Below are positions 25,366 to 33,465 of a DNA stretch of 63,451 nucleotides, one piece after another. The translations under genes and the position numbers were made by a program. Each line of letters starts with the position of its first letter. The first letter of the stretch is position 1. This DNA is from Lindgomyces ingoldianus. Its lineage: Eukaryota; Ascomycota; Dothideomycetes; Pleosporales; Lindgomycetaceae. The stretch lies in the NCBI RefSeq assembly GCF_010093535.1, contig NW_022985177.1:1232265-1295715 (forward strand), in the 5' to 3' direction. The notes under the pieces are model-generated. The model made no database searches. It was not told the DNA's origin and worked only from the letters and a program-made list of their open reading frames with translations.

Positions 25366-25640
25366 TATAATAATAAGCACTGTCTCTACTACTATATAAA
25401 GCTAGGGAAGTAAGGCAGAGTAGGTTAGCTCTATTTTAGCTACACTAAGATAGAGAGGAGAAAGAGAGCTTTAAGGGCAGCTCTGCAGAAGAAGTGCTTG
25501 CGGCGCTAAGGCGCTAGCAAGGACGCTAGCGCTAAGCAAACTAATAGCGTTGCGCTAGTCGCACCCCCTATATCCTGATTGGCTGCACGGGCAGCTCGTC
25601 ATGTGACGCGCGACAGAGCTCTCTGCGTAGGACCGTCACA
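25366..25640 (-). repeat. Right (5') LTR of H
   Basis: Begins TATAATAATAAGCAC (mutated inner end) and ends GGACCGTCACA. The outer 140 bp are GC-rich and look unmutated. Confidence 0.9.
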
Positions 25641-26185
25641 GTAAGCAACTTGCTTATAAAGTATGTTATTAGTAAAGAAATCTTTATAACTTCTACTACT
25701 AAAACTTTTTAAAAAGAACTTAAAGAACCTACAACTATTCTTTATATATCTAGACTAATAGAAGAGAGGGCTTGGCGGTGGAGATAGTGTAATATTTGAT
25801 GATATCCTGTCGCTATTGACTAGGTCAAGCAATTGTAGCTACAGCGTCGCCTCTTTAAAGATACAATGAACAAGAGTTGGAACGCCGAAGAAAGAGATAG
25901 CGGGTACGGAGGGATACGGTCCGTCCGGCGAAGCATGTGGACGCCGGACGAGGCGGGTGGAAGCAGCGAGATGCTTGGTGGTACCTCCAGGCCTGGACAC
26001 TAATTTCCATCAGATTTCCACCGTCAGGAGTGTTTAAAGCGAGCAATTAGTCTTAGGCGTTGCGTTAGAGGGTTGTTATGTGAGGCAGACAGCTGTGGGC
26101 AGGCTTAAAGCAATAATTGTGGGTCTTAGCATTAGGGTTAGTTAACAACAACGCGATATTTAATTATTACAGATAAACGCCTAAG

Positions 26186-26385
26186 GACAACGGCCTTTGT
26201 AAAGACGCTGAAAGCACTCTGGAATGTTTTAATGCCTGGGAGAATTGCATCGAAGCGGACCGCAACCCCTGGACGCTCTACAATCACGCGGTGATGTCAT
26301 ACATCGTGACTGTTTATCTTTCACCTGTGCTACCTTCAGCGCACAGCCTAGCAAACGCCCGCCCGCGCCTTGTTTAATTTGCCCT
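26186..26385 (+). pseudogene. Unrecognised Cys/Trp-containing exon-like segment
   Basis: A frame open from 26177 up to a stop at 26383-26385 with protein-like composition. Its first third reads DNGLCKDAESTLECFNAWEN, followed by Cys-Ile-Glu and NPW-TLYN. It contains three Cys spaced 8 and 6 residues apart and two Trp, atypical of random AT-biased DNA. There is no ATG in the well-composed part. An AG immediately before GAC (26184-26185) could be a splice acceptor, and a better one at 26172 would force another frame. It may be a last exon or a remnant. I do not recognise a family. Confidence 0.3.
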
Positions 26386-26427
26386 AGCAACGCGTTGGCT
26401 ACAAATCTCTGCCCTGCCCTAGTCCTT

Positions 26428-26520
26428 ATAATAAAATCCTTGCTGCTCTACTTAAAAGCTTCCTCTACTATAAACTCTTAGTCCACACTCTTTCTGCCTC
26501 CACCTACACACCTGCGACGC
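26428..26520 (+). promoter_or_regulatory. Likely core promoter of the GPI-type gene
   Basis: A TATA-like ATAATAAAATCC (from about 26430) is followed by a long C/T-rich stretch (26440-26515), the usual layout of filamentous ascomycete promoters. The start codon context is GTTAAGATGG, 65 bp further on. The 78-codon frame across this region (26245-26481) is considered incidental. Confidence 0.45.
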
Positions 26521-26585
26521 GACCTCTAAGCTTAGATTGTAACTAATTACCACCTTAAACCCCTTATTAAAACCTTAACGTTAAG

Positions 26586-27274
26586 ATGGTCTCCTTTAAG
26601 CTCACCGCCCTCGCCGCGGCCGCCATCCTCTTCGCCGCCTGCCCCGTCGCAGCCCAGGCCCCCACCACGGCGTCTCCTCCCCCAGGAGCTCCAACATGCG
26701 CCACTGGTCAGGTTGTCTGCCGCACCATCTGCTGCGGCAGCGAGACTCCCGCCTGCAAGAGGCTCGAGAACAACCAATTTACCTGCGAGAAGGGCCTGGT
26801 GACCAGCGCTGTCGTCTCTGTCACCACCGAGACGCAGCCGGCTAGTACTGTTACTACCGGTATGCCCACCGTCCACACGTCTACTCCAACCTCGTCTGAC
26901 GCTACCACAGTTACCTCCACGGTTGTGCAGAACGAGACCGCCCCGGTCACCACGCAGACTTAAGAGGTCACTTCTATGGCTAACAGCACTAAGACTGCCA
27001 AGTCTTGTATGAGCTAAGGAGGGGTTATATAAGAAGCGAGTTAACAAGGTAGTGAGATCTAAACAAAGTGGATTAAACAAGTGTATTGTAAGGTGTGAGG
27101 AGCTATGCCTAATGAGTGAATAGCGCAGTACATGGGTATGATATCGCGTGAGACACGTGCGACACCAAGCCCTCCGCCAGCAAGACTGGTGGCGCCGCCA
27201 ACGTCAAGGGCAGTGGCTTCTTCGCTGCTGCGCTGGGCGTGGTAGTCGCTGCGGGTTTCTTTACTCTTCTCTGA
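26586..27274 (+). pseudogene. Secreted Cys-rich, Ser/Thr-rich GPI-type protein gene, disrupted
   Basis: The ATG at 26586 opens a 125-codon frame. Residues 1-24 form a signal peptide (positively charged Lys5, Ala-rich core, AAQA cleavage region). Residues 38-67 hold six Cys in the pattern C-x6-C-x3-CC-x6-C-x9-C. Residues 71-125 are Ser/Thr/Val-rich with an N-glycosylation site (NET, 116-118). The frame ends at TAA (26961-26963), explicable as CAA to TAA, a CpA-to-TpA change. Thirteen more codons stay in frame, then a 162-bp insertion (27003-27164) intervenes. Beyond it, 27170-27274 reads PSASKTGGAANVKGSGFF and a 16-residue hydrophobic tail ending in TGA, a textbook GPI-attachment signal. With insertion and one TSD copy removed, the parts join in frame to about 173 residues. 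Function is unknown; likely a cell-wall or surface protein. The truncated form could still be secreted. Confidence 0.75.
27003..27164 (+). mobile_element. 162-bp insertion L1 in the GPI-type gene (introner-like candidate)
   Basis: Flanked by CCAAG at 26998-27002 and 27165-27169. Its ends are an imperfect inverted repeat: TCTTGTATGAG at the left, and TGTCGCACGTG when the right end is read in reverse. A related copy lies inverted at 58703-58908, with a roughly 45-60-bp extra block. It contains a donor-like GTATGAGC at 27007, a branch-like CCTAATG near 27109 and an AG at 27151-27152. Removing 27007-27152 (146 bp) leaves seven extra codons in frame, so the insertion could be tolerated if spliced. 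Confidence 0.7.
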
Positions 27275-27659
27275 TTGGTCGGTATGCCCTAGGAAACACG
27301 GTGCGCAGGGACTTCTTGGTCGCTGATGCAGCGCGTTGCCGGATGGGTTGATGATAACAACAGATACTTTACTTATTTTTTTTCACGGTTCTCGATGCAT
27401 GGATGGTGCTGGTGGGCTTTCTGCTAGCGATGATTATGGGTCGGATTCGGATATGGATTGGTGTCTAATGGTGATGACGGGCCGGAAATCTGGTGTGGTT
27501 GGTTAGTACGGCAGATCAAAAGCTGAGAGGTAGATGTACTGGCTCTAGTTATGGACCTAACATAAGTCTTTCTTGATAACTTACGTTTTGCTTGTGTAAT
27601 GGTCTTGTCGCCTGTGCCTCCCTGCACTCAGCCCTTGACTCCTACTCCCCTTCTTCCAC
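27275..27659. other. Intergenic region between two convergent genes
   Basis: Balanced composition and no repeat recognised. It should hold the 3' untranslated ends of the GPI-type gene (plus) and the membrane protein gene (minus). Short open frames here (67 codons, 27424-27627 minus) lack protein-like features. Confidence 0.5.
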
Positions 27660-27890
27660 CTAAGCGTACGCGAGAGCCATGTTGTGTCCACCCTCACGCC
27701 CGCTTTGTGTCTCGCTCGATCTAACGACTACAATCGTACCCTCAGAATGGCGCGTGGTGCTGTTGGCTCCCCTACCTGCGTCACTGCCGGCCTGGATAAT
27801 GATGCGACACACGATGGCGGAGCTGATGAGGAAAGCAAGGACGATGAGCGCAACGCCCACCGCCCAACCTATAGTTGCTCCTTTAGCCAT
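27660..27890 (-). CDS. Small single-pass membrane protein, 76 residues, unknown function
   Basis: The ATG at 27890 sits in a strong context (ACCAATGG). The frame ends in TAG at 27660. Residues 7-28 form one hydrophobic helix (starting IGWAVGVALIVLAFLIS) followed by Arg29. The remaining 48 residues are polar, with Gly, Ser, Thr, Arg and Glu, and no Cys beyond Cys28 at the end of the helix. A short N-terminus with one Lys before the helix and the more basic tail suggest the C-terminus faces the cytosol. No family recognised. GC-balanced codons and lack of RIP-type stops set it apart from everything around it. It is convergent with the GPI-type gene, about 385 bp apart. A frame open antisense (27679-27903) is likely its shadow. 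Confidence 0.55.
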   Translation of the reverse strand: MAKGATIGWAVGVALIVLAFLISSAIVCRIIIQAGSDAGRGANSTTRHSEGTIVVVRSSETQSGREGGHNMALAYA

Positions 27891-28439
27891 TGGTAAAAGC
27901 TAGCAACTAACTGACAAGTCGAGCACTGTGGGACCTAAGGGGCGGGGCAAGCCTCAGTATGATCTTTATATCGGTCTATGCAGCGGAGTGCTCAGCCACG
28001 CATTGATAGAAAGTCTGGGCATGAGAGAGGGCGTGCGAGTAGCGCAGAAAGGCATTGGTGGGGCACTCTCGTATCTGTTATATGCATTAATCGGTGGATC
28101 CTTGGCGCGTCATCGGCAAATTCCCTCCGCCCCCCCCCAAATTTTGCAGTAACCACCGAATTTGCCAATGAAGCATCAGCAACCAACGATACCTGCTTAT
28201 ATAGTGAGTATATACGTGAAGCTATACAGTCCTATGCAAAAGGTGTATCGTAACAATTCTTTGGTGTAGTAGTTAGTCAGTTCCCACATGTATCGCGCCT
28301 ATAGAGTCTCTGCTCGCCCACCTTATTAACCACCTTGTTAACTACCTAGTCCCTAATTTTTAAATTATAGTCTCTTATAGCGTACACGCCTTAATATATA
28401 TTAATTTACGCTACTTAGGTAGCATCTTTAAGTAATTAC
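27891..28439. other. Right margin of the gene island
   Basis: Balanced composition to about 28330, then a quick shift to AT-rich, TA-dense sequence. It contains overlapping short frames (27928-28152, 27978-28253 plus; 27992-28186 minus) without protein-like motifs, so none is called. No repeat edges seen. Confidence 0.5.
28190..28206 (-). promoter_or_regulatory. Possible TATA box for the minus-strand membrane protein gene
   Basis: On the minus strand the sequence CTATATAAGC occurs about 305 bp upstream of the ATG at 27890. This would imply a long 5' untranslated region or an unseen intron. Weak evidence. Confidence 0.25.
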
Positions 28440-28854
28440 AGAGTGTAAGAGCTGTAGTAGATAAGCTGTAAACAACATACTATTAAATCTATAAGATTAC
28501 AGCTGCGTTTAACGCCTAGTTTAAGGCGTGCTAGGGCAGCCTGTGAAGATTAGTAAGGCAGACAGGCAGGCTCTTTCTAATAAGCTTGTGCGGAGTAGGT
28601 GGATGTACTAGGACAAGATTGTACGCTAGCTTAAGGTAGAGAGAGGTGTGTTTGTAAACTAGTCTATAGTTTTATAATACTTTAATTAAATAAATTAAAA
28701 CTGTTACATATTACAGCCTTTTTTAATTAATTATAATAAAGATTTACGCTAAGCATATTACATTAAAATAGAGTAGTTTATAGCTAAAGATTTAGTATTT
28801 CTAGATAAGTTAATATTTAACAAGAAGACTAAGTAGAGGCACTACGCGTACAGC
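28440..28854 (+). pseudogene. Tc1-like transposase fragment K1
   Basis: Translation through stops gives an N-terminal part and then, at about 28790-28850, KDLVFLDKLIFNKKTK*RHY, matching the first-Asp block of fungal Tc1/mariner (DDE_3-type) transposases (usual form VFLDESIFNEKTGWRH; the Glu-Ser after the Asp has decayed). The fragment stops abruptly where an inverted B-family LTR piece starts. A longer relic of the same family is K2 (59150-60330). Confidence 0.6.
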
Positions 28855-28978
28855 TGTTACAATCCTTGCTTTGTAGAAGCACACAGGTTAATGTTATCCC
28901 TAGGGCAGGGCGGAATGTAAGGGGCCGACGGTAGGGTGTACAGTCCTACGTAATGGCTAATGGGCTAATGGAGTAGCG
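28855..28978 (-). repeat. Inverted 124-bp fragment of a B-family LTR
   Basis: Starts TGTTACAATCCTTGCTTTG, the reverse of the LTR 3' end, and runs to ..GGGCTAATGGAGTAG, where the homology stops and a forward LTR begins. It is well preserved in sequence. It joins Tc1-like K1 to gypsy B3 and is probably a recombination scar. Confidence 0.8.
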
Positions 28979-29564
28979 TGTTACAGTCTATGGTTGGACC
29001 GACGTAACTCCACCCGAAGTACTCCACAATCTAGCTAGGTTGGGGCAGAGCTCGTTTATAGACCAACCGGAAGACGCGGAGGCAGCACGGCTGCCTATGG
29101 CTACAGAAGAATGCATTGTCTAGTAGGAAGGCAGGCTAAGGTGTGGAAACAAGTTAAATAAGTTAGACAAGTTGCTCTAGGCAAACTTATCTAAACTTGT
29201 CTAACTTGTTCTTAGCACTATTAGACATGTATATAGTTCTAACTTTAAATAACTTTTAAGAGGTGTGTTTAATGTTTAGTTTATTCTTTATATAGACTAA
29301 GTAGCATTTAGCTTTATAAAGAGCTGCAATACTATCTATATATTTTACAACATATATACCTCTAATTCTGTCTAACAGAACTGTTTAACCTAGCTACTAT
29401 ACTGCTGCGATAGGGACAAACTATAATCTAGTTACTCTCCTCTACTCTATTAGCCTATTAGCTATTATGTAGGACTGTACACCCTACTGTTAGCCCCTAG
29501 ACTCTGTCCTACCACCCTAGAAACAACATTAACCTAAGTGCTTCCTAAAGCAAGGATTATAACA
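28979..29564 (+). repeat. 5' LTR of gypsy B3
   Basis: TGTTACAGTCTATGG to GGATTATAACA, 586 bp, a variant of the B1 LTR. The outer 120 bp are less mutated than the inner end. TATATAG follows ACATG near 29229. Confidence 0.9.
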
Positions 29565-30496
29565 TTAAATACTACACCTTTTAAAAAGTATAACTATTTA
29601 ACATAACCTTAATTCTAACATAGCCTATGTAGCTTTATAAGGATTACAGGAAGTTCTAATAGCTAATAAAAGAGTTTTAGTAGAACAAATTAACAGTATC
29701 TAGGACAACATTAAGAAACTTTAATAAATTAGTAATAAAATTAATAAGCTTGTTAGTCTTTATAAAGAAGTAAAAAATTTACACTAAATAGTAGCTAAAT
29801 TTAATAACTAACTTACACTAATAAGCCTTTAATTAGCTATAAGCTTTGTAAACTAGATACACACACTATAGGTAAAGTTAGCTAAACTCTAGAATATATT
29901 AACTAAAAAAGTAAGCATTATAGCTAAGAAGACTTTGCAACTAGCCCTTTTAAAGCCTTTTAAAGAATTACCTAAGAACCTTTACCTCTTTTTTACTAAA
30001 TGCTACCTCTATATGCAATACAACAGAGGAGCATTCTAAACTAATGCAGAAATAATATCCTAGATAGGACTATATTTAGAAGAACCCTCTATAATTTAGT
30101 TCTAGCTACACGCAGACAACTAGATAAACTTTAGAGCTAATAGCTCTACACTAAATCCTAAGACTAAAGAAATATTTAGTAGTATAGAAGCTTTTAAAAA
30201 AGCTCTAACAGCTATCTATAAAACTATAAACAAATAAAAGATTACAGCTAACAAATTAGACACTCTAAAATAAGAAAAAAAAACAGCCTAGTACTACACA
30301 GCATGTTTTAGAGAGCAGCTAGCTATCTATAAATAGACAGACTAAAAAGCTCTTTACTAAATGTTCTATAATAGTTTAAAAGACATAATAAAAAATAAAT
30401 TTACATATAATAAAAAACTAACTACTTTTAAAAATTTTATTATAATAGCAACACTCTATAATAATACGCATAGAGAATGTAAAAAAGAAAAATAGC
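29565..30496 (+). pseudogene. gag of gypsy B3, first part
   Basis: Colinear with B1 gag (2856-3447 plus 4064 onward) and RIP-degraded. It is interrupted at 30502 by copia F2 and continues at 37139 with a zinc-knuckle relic at 37322-37363 (Cys, x2, Tyr for Cys, then His, Cys, Tyr). Confidence 0.75.
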
Positions 30497-30501
30497 ATAG
30501 A

Positions 30502-30781
30502 TGTTAAATAGGCTCTAACAGCTAGCTGCTTATAGTATAAGCACTTAAGTAGCAAGAGTAAGAGTGGTGTACAGTGTGCATAGTATATAAGGTAGGTAAG
30601 GTAAGGGCAACATGTTTCTAGTTCTATTACTCTTGTCTTTCCTTTGTACAGAGAAAAAGAGGGATATCTAGATATTTACGCACAGAGGTTCACGCACAAG
30701 CATTATGTGACATAGATACGTGATCCTGCTTATGCGCAATTGTTTATATCTAGGCTGCAACGCTGCTGCTGTGTACAGACA
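30502..30781 (-). repeat. Left (3') LTR of copia F2
   Basis: TGTTAAATAGGCTC to GTGTACAGACA, 280 bp. It is followed by a reversed purine tract (CTTTTCTTTTTATCT). Confidence 0.9.
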
Positions 30782-33179
30782 CTAGCAACTTTTCTTTTTA
30801 TCTAAAGAGTTACCTTCTGTACATGTTACCTCTTTTCTGTCTATGTAGGTCTATCTAATTATGTTCTACCTTTACTCTACTTTATTTATTAGGACTTGCC
30901 TTAGTAATGCTGTGTGTTAGAATAGGCTAGTTATGCTATATAAATAGCTTTTTTTTTTTTTATCCTTTACTTTCTAAGCTCTACTGTATAATCCCCTAGC
31001 TCTTTTTTTTTTTATATAGTGCTAACAGTAACAGATCCTTATAATAAGAAAGATAAGTATATATAATATAAAAAAAACAAAATAAAAGGAAATAAGCCTT
31101 ATATAAAGGTGTTGTTAGTCTAGTTAGTCTAAGGCATCTTTGCACACAGGATCTAGCTAGTCTATAGATGCTTCTATCTAGACAGAGAGGCAGTTAGTTA
31201 GGACTAATAATTAAAAAGCCTAGTTTAGTGTTTTTTTTATATATACATTTACTAAGTTATTTTTACTATTAATTTACTTTATCTTAGTAATTTTCTTTTT
31301 CTTATATAATTTACAGAGTAATATAATGTTAATTATAAGTTACTTTTTACTAGTAGTGCTTAGCTTAATAAAGTAATTATATAAAAACTTTAAATCTATG
31401 CAGATTACTACTAAAATTAGTAGTAGTTTAAGTGTTTATATAATTTACTATAGAGTTGTACTAAGAGTAATTACATTATTAAACTTTTTAACTATTCTAT
31501 ATAGTTTACTAGTAAAGACACTCTTAGTTACTTTTTTACACTTAGTAGAATTCTAGTGTATAATGTTGCCTAGTATTTTAAAGTAGTTGCTTTACTTTAT
31601 ATAGTCTTTATTACTTAATATAATTAAAAATTCTAGCTATAAGCTAAAGTTTTTATTATTAGTAAATAATCTATTTATAAAAATAAACAGCTTTACATAA
31701 TTAAGCTATAATAGTAAAAAAGTAAGACTACACTTACTATTATTTATCTACTATTAGATTTATGTGTTAAGTGTGTTAATATTGTTATACAAAGGGTCTA
31801 TAGTTTATATAGTAATAGAGAGGTTAAATGCTGCCTCTAGTTAACACATAAATGTAATATATGCCCCTTTTGCATGTTACTTAACATATTATTATGCAGC
31901 ATCTTTATTCTCTAAGTTAATTATATAAAGGTAGCTTACTTATCTTTTTTAAGTAAAAACTACTATGTTATGTGTAAGCTTAATTTTTTTACTATTAAAC
32001 TTAATAAGTTGCTTCTTTACTAGAATAGTTTTACCTTTTATATAAAACTTTACTTTTTATAGTTTTTTTTTTTCTTTTTATGTAAAATTTTTTATTATAA
32101 TGCTTAAAGTGTTATCTGTCTATAAGCTAGTAATACTAAAAGTATGCTTTTTTTTATTAGTAATTAAAAAGTAAGAGTTGTATAAAAAAATGTGCATGCG
32201 CAGCTTTTTTTTATAGTAGTTATAGTATGTTTTAAACTAATACAGTTTTAATTTAGTAGCTCTATATAAAAGTTATATAACCTAGAGTATTATATTTAGT
32301 AAAAAGCTCTAGCGCATCTTCTTTAGTAGCTTTATATATAGTGTGCGCATAAGCTTATCTATTAATTAGATGTATACTTATATAATATTACATAGTTTAA
32401 AATGCATTTTATACATAGCTTTTAGGCTTACTTTTATAGCTAAAAGTAGTCTCTAGCTTATTCTCTAAATAGTTAGTAACTAGGTAAGAATTTTTTCTTT
32501 CTTTTTATCTAAGTAGCTAGCAAACACTAGGCAGAATTTCTTATATAGTTAAGTTATTTTACCTTTTACTTTTTATATAAGGTAAAGGTTAAAAATCTAA
32601 CTTTTATACTTTATTAAGTTATACACTATAACTTTAAAAGTGCTATTAGTAATTAAAGTGTCTATCTCTATGCAGTCTAATTTTTTAAATAGTTTTTTAA
32701 GTATAGTAATTACACTATCTATATAGAGCTTAATAGATAAGGCCTAATTATTTTTTTCTTTTTAGGTTAGAAATACCTAGTCTAGACTTGTTGTAGGTTT
32801 TCTTTACCTTTTACTTTTTCTAGTATTTATATCTTCTCTTTACACTAGTGCGGCATTGCTATTCTAAGAGGCTTAGTCTATAGTAGGCTTTAGTTCTGCC
32901 TTTGTAATATTTTTATAAGGCTGTTCTTTCTTCCTCTTCTTTAAGAGATTCTTTTATATAGAGATTAGTTTATCTAAGTTATTTATTATAAGTAAGCTAT
33001 CTTTTTTTTTTTTTTATAGTATAGTTTAACCTGTGTATATTAAAGCTTTAGTAGGCTATTTTTTTTTTAATAATAATATCTCTTCTTTTAATGCTTTTAA
33101 TCTTATATAGGCTAGTCTAGCCTTTTTTCTCTCTCTATGCTATAATTTTTAAGCTAAGAGGGAGGTTAAGAACTTTATA

Positions 33180-33465
33180 TGTTATAGGGCTATTATAAGT
33201 GTTAATTATATAATTAATGTTTACTTTTACATAGTTTTTTTAAAGTATCTTTATTACTTTTTATATAGTGCTTACTTGTGTAATAATGTCTAGTAATAGT
33301 AGAGAGTCTAGGTTAATTCTTAGGTATGCTTTAAAGACTAGCAGCGTAGGTACTAGACTGTGTAGGCTAGCTGTGTTGTTTAGAGCCTTAACTGCTATCT
33401 GCAGGATAGCCTTATTATCTATACAGTTACCTAGCTTAGTCTTTAGGATGTTAAACGCTTATTAA
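33180..33465 (-). pseudogene. Copia integrase C-terminal segment, partly open
   Basis: The minus-strand frame opposite an incidental plus-strand frame of 65 codons. It reads AFNILKTKLGNCIDNKAILQ and then an IAVKALNNTA-SLVPTLLVF block and ITQVSTI-KVI, matching by memory the segment after the integrase core in fungal Ty1/copia polyproteins (usual form MAVKAINDTAGPDGLVPTLL). It is the best-preserved coding patch in F2. It is a relic, not a gene. Confidence 0.65.

Larger units (their letters stand above)
19483..25640 (-). mobile_element. Ty3/gypsy chromovirus-type element H
   Basis: 275-bp LTRs at 19483-19757 and 25366-25640, TSD GTAAG (19478-19482, 25641-25645). The TTACCCCCC tract next to the left LTR is a reversed polypurine tract, so the element reads leftward. 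RT sequence lies at 22164-22379 and a chromodomain-like relic (VGYNPNPT*YNA) at about 19945-20030, the expected order for a chromodomain gypsy element. It is RIP-degraded except for edges and a patch at 24920-25085. Confidence 0.9.
19073..25666 (-). pseudogene. pogo-like transposon G4, N-terminal part, split by H
   Basis: 19073-19482 matches the end of the full copy G3 (57425-57860), which holds the N-terminal HTH part on the minus strand. The terminal inverted repeat is cut by element H and resumes at 25641-25666, ending GTATGT before TA (25667-25668). The GTAAG duplication on both sides of H proves the continuity. The left part has been displaced by the G2 insertion. Confidence 0.78.
25669..26585. 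other. Left half of the gene island, mostly non-coding
   Basis: Base composition changes from AT-saturated to balanced near 25760. A short plus-strand frame at 25866-26003 (45 codons) and its antisense partner have no recognisable features. An intron-like stretch at about 26081-26172 (GTGAGG... TTAGTTAAC ...ATTACAG) precedes the coding-like segment at 26186. The stretch 26386-26585 serves as the upstream region of the GPI-type gene. Confidence 0.5.

Noticed and set aside
26245..26481. 78-codon plus frame upstream of the GPI-type gene
   Set aside because: Overlaps the promoter-like region, and its composition follows the C/T-rich tract. Another frame there is more protein-like.
26547..27080. 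177-codon minus-strand frame, and an 81-codon one at 26708-26953
   Set aside because: Antisense to the GPI-type gene. Gly/Arg-rich translation without motifs; the plus strand has the signal peptide and Cys pattern.
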